From NCBI RefSeq assembly GCF_019393635.1, contig NC_057862.1:701347825-701411824 (forward strand): a DNA stretch of 64,000 nucleotides. Direction: 5' to 3'. Position numbers and translations under genes: made by a program. A model generated the notes under the pieces. The model saw only the letters and a program-made list of their open reading frames with translations, made no database searches and had not been told where the DNA came from. Source of the DNA: Dromiciops gliroides. Its lineage: Eukaryota > Chordata > Mammalia > Microbiotheria > Microbiotheriidae. The first letter of the stretch is position 1; every line of letters starts with the position of its first letter. Below are positions 24,269 through 48,487 of the stretch, piece by piece.

Positions 24269-24483
24269 TTGCAACCAGAAGTTTCCCTTCATTTCCCCCC
24301 ACCCACACACACCTTTATTTGGAAACTTGACCTGAGATGAGAAGAGTTAACAGGGTTAGAGGGAGAGGGTCTCTGAATGACTCTGGTCACAGAGTCTCTC
24401 TGGTATAAACAAACTTTTCTTTCATAGTGAAGGAAGAGTTACCAAAAAGTGACTATAAAGTGAAACAGTGTGGGATTACTTCT

Positions 24484-24640
24484 TTTTTTTTTTTTTTTTT
24501 TTTTAGTGAGGCAACTGGGGTTAAGTGACTTGTCCAGGGTCACACAGCTAGTAAGTGTTAAGTGTCTGAGGTCAAATTTGAACTCAGGTGCTTCTGACTC
24601 CAGGGCCGGTGCTCTATCCACTGTGCCACCTAGCTGCCCC
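24484..24640 (-). mobile_element. CORE-SINE
   Basis: Antisense. Target duplication tgtgggattacttct (24469-24483 and 24642-24656). Confidence 0.95.
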
Positions 24641-24800
24641 TTGTGGGATTACTTCTAAACAAGCTGCCTTCTTCATGGCACTAGAACAATAAGGTTGTCA
24701 ATAAGAAGAAAATATCTAAGTACCATTTACTTTGAAAACTTTTATAGAATTCTTTTTCCTACAGTTGTACCCCAAAACTCTCTAAGATATCTCAGAAGAG

Positions 24801-24950
24801 GGGGCAGCTAGGTGGCGCAGTGGATAGAGCACCGGCCCTGGATTCAGGAGTACCTGAGTTCAAATCTGGCCTCAGACACTTGACACTTACTAGCTGTGTG
24901 ACCCTGGGCAAGTCACTTAACCCCCCCTGCCCTGCAAAAAAAAAAAAAAA
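24801..24950 (+). mobile_element. CORE-SINE
   Basis: Target duplication aagatatctcagaagag (24784-24800 and 24951-24967). Confidence 0.95.
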
Positions 24951-25319
24951 AAGATATCTCAGAAGAGGCCAAGTTCCTGAAGTTACCCAAAGTCTGAGGT
25001 GTTCTCCCCTGCAATTTTAAAATGAATCATCTCCAAAATCTAGCATGCTTAAAAACCATGGGTTTTCCTTTCTATGACGATGACTTTATTTCTGTAATTC
25101 TAATGTAGCCAAGGCTGAAATGACCCAAAAAATGTGTCCTGCAGGTTTCCCCCCCCCCCCTTATAGCTTGATTTCCCCTGGAAAGTTTTAAATGGAAGTA
25201 CATCCTGCTTACTGTGATAATTGCTCCAAGAATGAAACTTCATTGATCTGCTCCAGTATTCAAACTATTTTGGCTGCAGTCTTTCTACAAACATTTTCCC
25301 TTTAAAAATTCTACATTTT

Positions 25320-25470
25320 GGGGGCAGCTAGGTGGTGCAGGGGATAAGGCACCAGTCCTGGATTCAGGAGGATCTAAGTTCAAATTCAGCCTCGGACACT
25401 TGACACTTACTAGCTGTGTGACCCTGGCCAAGTCACTTTGCCCTCATTGCCCTGCAAAAGAAAAAAAAAA
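25320..25470 (+). mobile_element. CORE-SINE
   Basis: Target duplication t(c)ctacatttt on both sides. Confidence 0.92.
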
Positions 25471-25639
25471 TCCTACATTTTACAAAGACAGAAAAACACA
25501 GACAAAATGATGACAGACACATAGGCAAACTATAAAGAAGAAAACACTTTTATGGAGAGGGGGAGAAACCATCACTTAAAGCTGCCCAGCAAACCCAAAA
25601 GTTCATCTGATCAGAATGGGATTTTTCAACATCTAGTCT

Positions 25640-27459
25640 TAATTTTTAAAACTTGCAACGATGATAAAAACTCAATTAGATATTAGAAATTCCCCTTATG
25701 GTGACATTATTTTTACTCCAAGGAAAGAGGCTGGAAAGCCCTGTGGGGTTTATGGGGTGGTCAGCCATTGCAAGGGAAAGATTCCCAACAGGGGAGGCAG
25801 ATATTATGAGAATATACTAGTTTTAGTCTTTGTCCCACTGTCATCCTCAGAGCCTAATAAATGCCCATTCCAATTTGGGCTTTTGGGGAGAGGTTTCAGA
25901 GGCAAATGATGGGAAACATCCCTGGGCCCAGAGGGGGAATTAGGATCACAGTGTACTGAGAAGACAAGGGGCTAGGGTCTCCCCTTGTGAGCCTTTAAGG
26001 GACATTCATTTTTCAAATGTTTGGGTTGATTGAAATGGTGTCAAGTTCTCTAGACTGAATCTGATAGACACCTACTGCTGGAGTCTTCTTGTTCCCCTCC
26101 TCCCTCCTGTTGATGACACCAATTTCTTCCTCCTTCCTGCTCAGCCCTTTGTAACTGATTAAGCTGTAGGAACACAGTCTTGTTTTTCATTTTAATCTCA
26201 CAATCTGACAAAATGGCCTGATGAGAAGTTCCATCCAGCAGGACCACAGGGTTGGCAGTTTGCCAATCTAGCATATTTTTCTTGATTAGGTCTCCCAGAT
26301 CTTTTTGGAAGCCACCAAATAAAACCAAATTCAATGTTAAAAGATTTTCTGGTTTATTGTGATCCAGCCAAGCTAGAATTGAAGACAAGGAGGAAGTGAT
26401 CATGAATGTCAAAGACTGCCTTGCTAGACATCTGGTGGCAAGCCTTAATCTTACTCCAGTCTACAGGTTTTGGAAAGTCTCTGGGAATGGCTTCCACAAG
26501 ACTTGGACCCATCTTTTCTGCCTCATCCAAGTGGTCCTTATTAGGCAGAGCCAGATCAGTATCTTCAGGGGATGTTTCCAATCAGTAACTCCACACCAGT
26601 GTTCTGCTGTCCTGTAACCCACAAGAATCTGTATTAGTTCCTAAATGTCAGGGAGACTGGACATATAAATAGAAATGGTAAACTGGAATTCTTGTGCGAA
26701 ACCACTGGAGTCTTTCCAGACCTTTGGAAACTCTTTGGTTATAGCTGGAAGTTCAGCTTTGGTCCAAGGTGTGAGAGTAAGCCAATTTGGGCAGCTAGGT
26801 GGCGCAGTGGATAGAGCACTGGCCCTGGAGTCAGGAGGACCTGGGTTCAAATCCGGCCTCAGACACTTGACACTTACTAGTTGTGTGACCCTGGGCAAGT
26901 CACTTAACCCCAATTGCCTCACTTAAAAAAAAAAAAAGAGAGTAAGCCAATTTGGTGTCATCATCCTTCTGACCCTCCTTTTTTTTATCTTAAAGGGAAG
27001 TTGAGGCACAGGGGACAAAGCTTCAGGGACTTACCTTGTGGAAACCCTTCTTTCATTGTACCTCACTCTCAGAACAATGCCAATTAATTGTAGGCATCAG
27101 AGAGGACACTGTACCCTGATAAGTACCTTTCCCACCACAGATCTATACCCTCTCTTGTTGACCTGCATGCTCCCCCCAACCCCATTTTTCTGGACATCTC
27201 CTGTGTCCAGGCTTTCCCACTCTTCCAGGTGCCAGTTGCCCCCACAGGATCCAACTCCCTCCTCCTAGGACAAGTAGGCTTTACAGGTATCAAATCGAGT
27301 GTAAAGTCCTCATCTCCCTTTATGCACAGGAACTTTCATCAGTGGAAACCTCTCCCACCTCCAAAGTAAGGCCTTATTCTTTTCCCCTTTGTTAGTCTTT
27401 CCCCTCTCCTGGTTACCTACTCCTCTGTGGCCCTTCTCTGTTTTAAAGTAGAGGTTATC
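25640..27459 (-). pseudogene. Class I ERV gag (possibly to protease) remnant, antisense
   Basis: On the minus strand, capsid-like blocks appear in order: PWTKAELPAITKEFPKVWKD (around 26760-26700), VEAIPRDFPKPVDWSKIKAC (26490-26430) and LIKKNMLDWQTANPVVLL with LQLNQLQ (26295-26150). This order and wording is that of gammaretroviral CA. Below 26050 the frame decays (an NECPLK block may be NC), and above 26955 the match is weak. Frameshifts and a SINE (26791-26937) break it. Non-functional. Confidence 0.65.
26791..26937 (+). mobile_element. CORE-SINE in ERV gag
   Basis: Target duplication gagagtaagccaatttgg (26773-26790 and 26938-26955). Confidence 0.95.
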
Positions 27460-27602
27460 AGGGCAGCTACATGGCATAGTGGATACAGCACCAGCCTTGG
27501 ATTCAGGAGGACCTGAGTTCAAATCCGGCCTCAGACACTTAACACTTACTGGCTGTGTGATCCTGGGCAAGTCACTTAGCCCCAATTGCCTCCCCCCCAA
27601 AA
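27460..27602 (+). mobile_element. CORE-SINE
   Basis: Target duplication aagtagaggttatc (27446-27459 and 27603-27616). Confidence 0.95.
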
Positions 27603-27712
27603 AAGTAGAGGTTATCTCCCCCTCATTGCTAGCCCTTGATTTTATCCTGGGGGACCACTCCCTTCTTTCTATCCCTCTAGTTCACGCTCCCTTTCTACCC
27701 CATTTTGTACTT

Positions 27713-28083
27713 TGTAACAATTGGAATGACGCCACCTACTGGAGACTTACTGTAGAAGAGTTCCGCCCATGAAGCAAAGGTCTTTGAGGGCAAGACCAGG
27801 AGTCTTTTCTTTGGCGTCAGAAAGTAACATTGGCTAGTGGGAGGAAGAAGGAAGAGACTAGTGCTCTCTCTCTCTCTCTTTCCTGAGGACTCTGGCGGAG
27901 AAGGGAGCTAGAAATGCGCTCTCCCTTTAATAGATAGAATCTAGGCCTTTCTCTCTCTCTTTATCAAATTCTTATTCTCCTTAATAAATGCTTAAAAGTC
28001 TAACTCTTGCTAAAGCTTATAATTTATTGGCGAGCCCTCATTAGATATTTTAGACAGTTTAGCTAGAATTTTAGCCCTTAACA
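27713..28083 (+). mobile_element. Solo LTR, LTR6 type
   Basis: Starts tgtaacaattgg and ends agcccttaaca. Has aataaa in ccttaataaatgcttaaaa near 27980. Flanks actt/actg suggest a decayed 4-bp duplication. It lies tail-to-tail with the KRAB zinc-finger exon. Confidence 0.6.
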
Positions 28084-28357
28084 ACTGTCGTTCACAGAAG
28101 TATTAATTTGTAGCTGGGGGTCACAAGTTTTGTTCATAATGCCCCCCTCAAATTCTTTGTTAAGAATTATCCCTTTTATTATGCCAATCTGACAAATTTA
28201 CAAAACTTGAACACCCTCCAGTGATTTAGTGACTTTATTCCTTATCTCCATAATATAGCTGTCCTAGGTAGGTCAGTTTACAATGAAGGGACGCCTTTTG
28301 TTACTCTGACGAATTAAGTGTCCTTTCAGGCTGAAGGTCCTCCCACATTCATTACAT
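28084..28357 (-). other. Probable 3' UTR with a frameshifted thirteenth-finger remnant
   Basis: Directly after the stop, another frame of the minus strand reads [19 protein letters not shown], then loses the final His. This is a finger cut off by a one-base shift just before Pro-Tyr. AATAAA-like signals on the minus strand are possible near 28175 and 28234 (tttatt on +). The transcript end is not defined. A + strand LTR begins to the left at 28083. Confidence 0.55.
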
Positions 28358-40843
<12,486 letters not shown>

Positions 40844-40885
40844 TTCTTCTTTTCCAAAGGTCACTGCTCTTGAGGAAGAACAGAG

Positions 40886-41479
40886 CTGGGAAGAAGAACA
40901 GGGAAGGAAAAGCAAACCATGAGAGAAACTAATCTTACCTTTGTTGCTGAAAGTGACCCATGGAGAGATGATTTTGGTAGCTAAATAGAAAACAGACTGG
41001 ACAGGGCAGAGACCTACAGCAGGAAGATTAAATTAGGAGTCTATTCCAAGAGTCATGGTGAGGGGATTAGGACCTGAACTAAAGCCTGGTTGAGGCCCAC
41101 GGGGACAACAATAAGGGAACAAATGAGGGAGATGCTGGACACAAAAAACTAGCAAGGACTGAACAACTGGATCTGAGAGACAAGGGTGTAAGCTCCCTGC
41201 AGTCACTCAAGTGCATGGGGAGAGGAGGAGGGGAGGAGAGCAAGAGAAAAATGGAAAAGGGACCAGAAGAAGGTTCTGATTCTGGAGCAGGAAGAGCAGA
41301 GGGGTGCTCCCCAGGAAGGTTCCCAGCTGTTATAAATATGGGGAGCGGGGCTGGGACCCCCTGTCCTAAGACGTCCTAGGGGACCTTGATCATCCAATAA
41401 CGGGAATTCTAAAGATCCACAGGGGCCAGATGCTGGGGGGAGATCAGTGTAGGGACCAGATGAGCCAGGGTGAGACCCT
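40886..41479. other. 5' intron segment, nothing recognised
   Basis: Probably intron between the CpG-island first exon and the start-codon exon. No repeat or coding feature recognised. Confidence 0.4.
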
Positions 41480-42486
41480 CTTGTCTTGAGCTTCGCTTTA
41501 GATCTTCAGGGAAGTCCATTCCCCCTTTGCTCTGGCTTCCTTGCTCCACTCCTCCCTCCCCTTGCAGTTCCTGGGTCGGGCTCCTGCCTTTGCTTTGCCC
41601 ATCCACGACCCTCAGGAGGGAAGCTCAGAGAAACGCCAAGGACGCTGGGGGGCGGCCAGACCCAGGACACGAGGGGGAACCAGAAGAATCCGGGGGTTGC
41701 CCCCTGCTCCCCCAAAAAGCCACGCACGTGCCCAGAAAGGACAGGCGGGATCCCCCACAGCGGAGACCCTGGGAGAGGCACAAGGTCCCCTTCTGCCCAC
41801 CCGGGCGAAGAAGGGGCCGGCCCGAGCTCTCGCGCCCCCCCTTCTCCCCCCCCCCCAGGACCCTGAGGAGGGAGCATATAGCCACGGGGCGGGGGTGGGG
41901 GAGCGAGGCGTGTCCGGGGGCGGGGCAGGACTGTCCCAACACTCCAAGCCCGAGGAGGCCAACAAGGCCCCCCACCCTAGAAAGCCGTGGCCACGGGGAT
42001 CCCCGATCTAGACGGGGGTGGGGGGGCATGTGGGTTCAGCTGATTGCCTACAAGGGTTCTTCACGGGGGAGGGGCGCGGGGCATTACCCGGCATCCCAAC
42101 CCCGCCCGGAACCCTCCCTGGGGCTTCTAAGGACAGACCCTCAGTTGCTAATTACCCTCTTAATTAACAGGGAGGGGTCCGGCCGCCTCAGGAGCCAGCA
42201 GGGCCCGGACCGGAAGGGAGAGGGACAGCTCGGCCGAGAGGAAGCGGAAGTCACGTGAGCTCCTCCAGGCGTCGGTGCGGTTTCCATGATACCTGAGAGC
42301 GCCCCCGGGGAGGGGGGGGTAGGCGGGATGGCGGCCACTCTGGTCTAAGAGTCCCGCCCCCTCGACCCTTGGGCGGATTTGGTTTCTAAGGGGGGGGGGG
42401 AATGAGGCCTGTCCGGGGACCCCTGGTCCGGCGCCCGTGCGTGGCAGAAGCGCTAAAGTGCGCAAGCGCCGCTGCCCCATTTATGG
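41480..42486. promoter_or_regulatory. CpG island, likely promoter of the minus-strand KRAB gene
   Basis: Dense CpG and GC-rich sequence, strongest at 41560-42480, in an otherwise AT-rich window, placed just upstream of the start-codon exon. It contains a composite of an ETS core CGGAAG (42245-42250) and an E-box CACGTG (42252-42257), typical of TATA-less housekeeping promoters. A non-coding first exon is expected here on the minus strand, and a donor-like CTCTCAGGTATC occurs near 42285-42295. The exact start site is not visible. Long open frames here on both strands reflect GC content. Confidence 0.75.
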
Positions 42487-42948
42487 TGTTAACCTGGAAA
42501 TTAAGGAAACTGTCAATATAGGAGAAATAAGGCCTTTAATGGGTCTCGGTATGGCAAAGCTGGGAAGCTAGGAATACCCAAAGATGGGAACAGAGGGCAG
42601 GGTTTTTAAAGGGGTAACAGAACAAAAGGGAACCAAAAGATTGCTCCAGAGTGACATATAGCTAATTAATGTAAATGAACTTTTGACAAAAGAAATAATA
42701 GAACAGCTCCTAATTTAAGTATAGGCCTTAGTGACTCTGAATAGAAGCTACTTAAGGTAGGTGGATCCTTTTTACATAGTAACATAAAGTCCAGGGAGTA
42801 AAGTGGGGAACATAGGGAGGGGATAAGTTGCTTGGGGGAAGGTCCATCAAGAGTCTGGAAATGACAAAGACAGTCAGCCCCAGGCAATTCACCTGCCTGG
42901 GAAAAAAGGGACTGGGGGGGGGGGGGGAATCCGTTCTTGCAGTTCTCA
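42487..42948 (-). repeat. 3' LTR of the provirus (LTR3)
   Basis: tgttaacctgg ... agttctca on +. 462 bp, matching 47635-48050 with indels (the right copy lacks a block near ggtctcggtatggc). Confidence 0.92.
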
Positions 42949-42962
42949 TTCCCTCCTCTTGG
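42949..42962 (-). other. Polypurine tract of the provirus
   Basis: On the minus strand ccaagaggagggaa abuts the LTR start TGAGAACTGC, the expected plus-strand primer position. Confidence 0.75.
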
Positions 42963-43054
42963 TCAAGACGAATTCCAGAATTCATCGATGACCAAAAATA
43001 GTGTTGGGGCATGAAACAGGATCCTCTGGCCACATCTGGATATCTTGGGACAGC

Positions 43055-43870
43055 AGTCTACACTGATGTCGTCTGCTTCTCTTTCCTGGTCAGGCGAATC
43101 TTGGTGTTGTTGGTAGTGTGTCTGGCCATCCATTCAGGGGTCGCAGTCTTCCTTTCAGCCAAGGAGTTGGTCAGCAGCACTTTTCCAATATCCTTTTTTT
43201 TTTTTCCAGTATCCAATCATCCTTTTCCAATAGGCCCAGTATCCAGGTTCCAACTGTTGGTTAGACTGAATTAAGGTTCAGCCACTAGAAAATGACTGAG
43301 ACACAAGATAATTGAGGTGATGAAGAGTCTGGGTGAGTCCTTTTCAATAGGACAGAAGGGAGGCTTTAATGGAGAGGGAGTCACTTGAGGGAGAAAAGAG
43401 AGGCAGAGGCAGAGAATGCCTACCAAAAGGGGTTGCCCTAAGGTTCAGAAGAACTAGGGAGAAAGGGCCTTTGGCTATGGCAAATCATCCATAAACTTTC
43501 CAAGCTGAAACTTAATGATTCCAATGATAAATTCTACCAAACCTGAGGATTGGGGGGGGGGGGTGGTAAGCATAGTGTAACTATTGAAGTACTGGCCAGG
43601 AAGCTAACAACTGCAAGACAATTGAACCAGTAAAGGAAGTACCTCAATCAGTGTGAACTCCATTAGGAATTCCCCAGGTGGGGAAAATCTTTTCTGATAA
43701 GTATTTGGCTACAGCTGTTGCAATAACTTTCTTATAAGGGAAAGCTTCTATCCAATGGGAGAACATGCAAACCATAATACAAACTTATAACTAGAAAAAG
43801 GCATAAGTTGAATAAAATCAATCTGCCAGATTTGAAGGAAATTTCCTAGAGGGAGATTTTAAGGACTTGC
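43055..43870 (-). pseudogene. ERV integrase remnant
   Basis: Minus-strand blocks in several frames: a WQIDF-like start, VCMFSHWIEAFPYKK and IFPTWGIPNGVHTD (catalytic core with two acidic residues), then the pol C-terminal TKIRLTR followed by a stop. Of gammaretroviral type, broken by stops and frameshifts. Confidence 0.8.
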
Positions 43871-44179
43871 TAGGACATTGTAGATAAATGTCACATGCAG
43901 GTCATGTCAATTTTACCACCAAAATTTGCAGATTAAATTAAGCAGTTTGCCAGGACTCCAGTGACTTAAAGAGTGAAAGTATTCCATCATAGGTCAATGG
44001 AAATAATTGGGGAGAATTGGGCATCCATTTGACCCATACCAGAGCCCAGAGTTTTTATACTTTTTACACTCTTCTAGCTTTTGCCTGTCTTGCTCGGCTG
44101 GGGTCAGTGTTAATTTGGGGCCAGGTCCAGGGGATATAATGGAAGATAGACTAATAGGGAGTGGGGTTTTCTAAGCAGC

Positions 44180-44690
44180 CTGCTTGGCATGAAGGTCAGC
44201 AAGGGCATTAACCCAGTCATGGGGAGAATCTTCATGGGAGTGTTCTGACATTTTAACAATCACTGCTGCTATCAACAAAAGGGAGTCAAGCAATTTCTAG
44301 ATATATAGGACTGCCAGAGGACATCAGGAACCCTTTATATTTCCATAACATCCTGAAATCCCCAACACATACCTGCTATCGGGTAAAAATATTCACTAGT
44401 TTTCCTTTGCCAATTCACAAGCCTGAGTCAGGGCTTCAAATTCAGCCTGTTATGCTGAAGAGCCAAAGGAAGGGGTCAGTGACTTCTTCTGTATAGGTGA
44501 TAGCATACCCAGCATCATTTGAGACAGGAACCATCGATGTACCAGGAATAATCTGGGTTTTCTATCTCAGTTTTGGATAGAGAGATCTCTAATCCTTCAA
44601 GACAGAGACTATTGGCTAATATCAGATGTCCTTAAAACTTCAAACCTGCGAACAAGATACTTTATGGCATGAGGTGAGCAAAATGCAATC
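44180..44690 (-). pseudogene. ERV RT connection and RNase H remnant
   Basis: Minus-strand blocks SPHAIKYLVRRFEVLRTSD, DYSWYIDGSC, AEFEALTQACELAKEN, LPDSRYVLG and DWVNALADLHAKQAA, in the RNase H order of class I ERVs. Internal stops present. Confidence 0.8.
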
Positions 44691-47614
44691 AGTTTTTTTG
44701 AAAATTGGAGATCCAGGGAGAAAAGGAATAACTCATCCAATACTGGAGAGGGTGGAGCCTATAGGAAAATTAATGTCAGCAAGGTCTGCGTTTAAATTTG
44801 TGAAAAGTAGGAGGGATTCTCAGAAGCAGAACAGTCCAAGTGTACTGCAGGCATTCCCAGGTAAAAGTAAAGTAAAAGTAAAAACTGGCAATTCACACCA
44901 AAGGACCCACTGAAAAAGGCACTAGAGAAATTAAAGGTGAAAATAGTGGAATCATGGGGAAATTATATTCAGGAGAGTATAAGCGTTAGGGACCACAGAT
45001 GCTCTAGGCATCACAGAAACATTCACTGCTCAGGCCTTGGACAAGCATGAGCTCAAGAAAGAGGAATTGCAGGGAGCTAAAAGATTAAAGGATAGGTAGT
45101 CCTTAATAAGAAGCCTAATGCTAATTGCCTCTGGAAAAGGGGATAGAATGAGATTCAAGGAAGAGTTTTAGAGGGATCCAACTGAATCTGGATTGGAGAG
45201 CACTAAGAACCTTTCCAACTTCAGAAGAGTTAAACGTCCAGGATAGGAGAATGGGACTTCTTCCAGGAGTGGGGAAAAGCAGATTAAGACTGGAGCTGTC
45301 AGGGGCAGCTAGGTGGTGCAGTGGATAGAGCACCAGCCCTGGAGTCAGGAGTACCTGAGTTCAAATCTGGCCTCAGACACTTGACACTTACTTGCTGTAT
45401 GACCCTGGGCAAGTCACTTAACCCCAATTGCCTCACTAAAAAGAAAAAAAAAAAAGACTGGAGCTGTCAGGGTGTGGGGAAAGGTAGAGAGCTTTTCAGA
45501 AAGAGGGAGAGCTGGATATCATTGTGGGGAGAGAATTAAATAGAGTTCTATATATCTGGTGAAAGTCACAGCCTAGAAGGTGGGGAGATGCATTGTAAAA
45601 GTAATATCTTTCAGGTTGGCTCTGATAATTCACACTTTTTGCCTAAAAATACCATTAATAGTTAGGACAACTTTTAAAAGGTAGATGAATGCTATGGAAG
45701 TTTGTGATCCTATCAATGAAATAGATTAAGGGAAAGAAAAAGGTTAAAACAGCATAAATGTTTTTAACAAAAACACCAGATAGTAAAACAAATCACAGTT
45801 GAACATCCTATTTTGAAATAAAACTTACTCCAACATTAAAAGTTATTAAATACAGAAAACTACCATAATATTTGAATTGCTAGGGGTATGAAAACTTGAA
45901 ATACCTGTGAAGCTTACAGAAAGAAAACAGTAAAAGTTTAACAAAGTTAAAACAAAGTTGTTTTTAACTACCATACCATTATTAATGCGTATAATTATTA
46001 CTGCTTAACAGTTATTGAGGAAAGCTATGAAACAGCACCACTGCCAAGTGGAAGAAGTTTTTCTGGCATATTAGGGAAACCTCCAGTTTTCAGAATTTTA
46101 AAATGTGTTCTTATTTTTCCCAGAGTCAAACATTCATTTTACCTAGACAGGGAGTATCCCAGAGGGAGAACTTGGAACCCAGACTTTGAAATCACTTCTT
46201 TGTGAATTTATAGTAAAACTCCATTTCTAAACAGTTTTAAGTATTTGACATTCTTTTAACAGTTGCACTTATAACTATTTATAGCCCAAAAGAATACTCT
46301 ATAATTATCAAATATCCATATTACAGATTGATAAACTGAAGTAACTTGCTTTAACATCATGCAATTAACAAATATCCAGATCCAAATTTTTAAACACTTT
46401 GTCAATGCAAATCTTAAAATAAACTGCAACTTTAAAACCCCACGCATCTTATTAGAAGACATATTTCACTTAAAATAGGATGAATAAATTCAGTTACAAC
46501 TGGAACTATTCCCAACTAGTAAATTCTCAATTTATTTGAAGCCCATCTATTAGCATTTCAATATCAGACCATTATTATCAATAAACTCATTTTTACCTGG
46601 TGATAAACACTGGTGACTTGAGAAGCCAGATAGTTCCCCAAATTTAAAAAGAACCTGATTAACCTTGATTTTGGGATTCATAAAACCTGGATTTAAACTA
46701 ATATTAAAGATCAATTCTCAACTAAAGTTTGAACAAATTTCTTAAAAACAGGTAAAAATTAAATCAAGCCAAAGTCTAACTGCCTCTGTGTAAATTACCT
46801 TTCTGACAATTCTACTTTAAGTGGCAAAGAGGATTGCTAACATAGTGCAAGATAAAGGACTCAGCAAGGGACACACACATACACATATAGAACATTTTAA
46901 CACAAATAGCATTCTACAAGGACAGACACAAAAACAGTAATGGTAAATAGTCTTAAGATAATTTAGCATGCACAAATAATAGAGCCAGATCAAAAGAAAT
47001 TTTTTTTTATAAAATTAGACCTTTTCCTGAGGGACAAAACATCCTATCAAAAATCCTATTTTCCTCACCCCTCCCCATTTTTTTTTTAAAGGGAGGAGGG
47101 TTCAGATTCATATTCTCGCTTAATTGATTCAAAATGACATTGAAAAAGGAAAAAGAAAAAAAGCAAAGTCCCACTCAGGGCCTTTAGCTGGCAGAATCAA
47201 GACCAAACTCAAAAACGAGTGACCCCACTGTGGCCACCAGTGTTGTGGGTCAGACTTGAATTCTGCTAGCACTTGCAATCATGTGGCACATGATTTGAAA
47301 ACAAAACCCGGCAGCCGTCCTTTTCAGGACCTGTTGGAGTGGCCACATATGGTGCATAAAAACCTGCAGCCATCCCCTTTTGGGGGAGCTGTCAGAATGG
47401 ACCCATTACAAAAATCATCCATGGACATAACCAGACCCCTGACCAAAGAGCTTTTTAGGAACTCAAGCGAAAAGGACGCGAGTTCTGAATTTGAGAGACC
47501 CTTACCCAAGCCAGGCCTCCGAATTTGAGTCCAGACTGGAACACAAAAGATTCCTGCAGGCGCCAAGCATCCAGAGGTCAAAAACGGTGGCTGGCTGGGC
47601 ATAAAGTCTTCAAA
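44691..47614. other. Provirus interior without recognisable genes
   Basis: Expected to hold gag and RT, but I recognise none. 45600-47050 is AT-rich and may be a later insertion or replaced sequence. A SINE lies at 45304-45455. Confidence 0.4.
45304..45455 (+). mobile_element. CORE-SINE in the provirus
   Basis: Target duplication gactggagctgtcagg (45288-45303 and 45456-45471). Confidence 0.95.
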
Positions 47615-47632
47615 TCCCAGAAAGAGCCCCCA
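47615..47632 (-). other. Primer binding site of the provirus (tRNA-Pro type)
   Basis: The minus strand reads TGGGGGCTCTTTCTGGGA two bases after the 5' LTR. This is close to the TGGGGGCTCGTCCGGGA proline site of gammaretroviruses, with small changes. Confidence 0.8.
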
Positions 47633-47634
47633 TA

Positions 47635-48050
47635 TGTTAACCTGGAAATTAAGGAAACAATCAATATAGGAGAAATAAGGAATTATAGCTCCTGGTTTAA
47701 TGGGGTAACAGAACAAAAAGGGAACCAAAAGATTGCTCCAGAGAGACATAGCTAATTAATGTAAAGGAACCTTTGACAAAAGAAATAATAGAACAGCTCC
47801 TAATTTAAGTATAGGCTTTACTGACTCTGAATAGAAAGTACTTAATGTAGGTGGACCTTTTTTACATAATAACATAAAGTCCTGGGAGTAAGGTGGGGAA
47901 CATTGGGTGGGGATAAGTTGCTTGGGGGAAGGTCCATAAGTCCATCAAGAGTCTGGAAATGACAAAGATAGTCAGCCCCAGGCAATTCACCTGCCTGGGA
48001 AAAAAGGGACTTGGGGGGAAATCAGTTCTCAGTAAATTTTGCAGTTCTCA
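47635..48050 (-). repeat. 5' LTR of the provirus (LTR3)
   Basis: 416 bp, tgttaacctgg ... gcagttctca on +. Matches the 3' LTR and the solo copy at 56264. Confidence 0.92.
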
Positions 48051-48054
48051 ATGG

Positions 48055-48487
48055 CAATGTGCCTGGGTCTCCCAGGAAGGTTCAGTGGGCCAGGTTCGCT
48101 GTCCCTGCCGGATGGCAGGATGGCAGGGAGGGGCCTCTAGGTGTGGAGGCCAGGCCTCTAGCTAGTCCCAGGGCGGTGAGGGCGAAAGCTCGCTTATACT
48201 GTGCTTGCCACCCCAAAGGCGGAGACTGCGGCTTGTCATGTCCCCACGGGAGGGGTACGTGTGAAGGGGACATAGGGTGAGGGGGCTGGGAGGGTTAGAG
48301 ATGAAAAAGGGTATTTGCTGCGGCAAAGCACGCCAGCCTTCCAGCGTGTGTGCCCATTCTGGCCTTCTTGGCTTCCCGTTTTGGACCCTCTCTGAGGACC
48401 AGACCATTGGCAGCTGGCTGGAGAAGCCACACTACAATCATTAGCTACCAGTCAGTCTCTCACTTGGACGGGTCAGACGGGTAGATG
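48055..48487. other. GC-rich flank that adjoined the CpG island before the provirus
   Basis: The ATGG duplication implies this sequence was once continuous with 42486. It is CpG-richer than its surroundings and may be the distal part of the same island. Short frames here have no family match. Confidence 0.5.

Larger units (their letters stand above)
42487..48050 (-). mobile_element. Class I ERV provirus (LTR3), env-less, antisense
   Basis: Two LTRs in the same orientation with a 4-bp duplication ATGG (42483-42486 and 48051-48054). The minus strand reads 5' LTR (48050-47635), a proline-type primer binding site (47632-47615), an internal region, pol remnants (RT end about 44690, RNase H about 44600-44180, integrase about 43870-43060), a purine tract and the 3' LTR (42948-42487). 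Pol ends about 110 bp before the purine tract, so no env remains. Frames are broken and 44700-47600 is not recognisable. It lies within 200-300 bp of the KRAB gene's CpG-island core, in the same orientation. Confidence 0.88.

Noticed and set aside
24504-24552. SINE A/B-box regions as tRNA genes
   Set aside because: These are tRNA-derived SINE heads. No complete cloverleaf or separate tRNA gene was seen.
41470-42258. 262-codon + frame and several overlapping long frames
   Set aside because: Open on many frames at once in a CpG island. No domain, and best explained by GC content.
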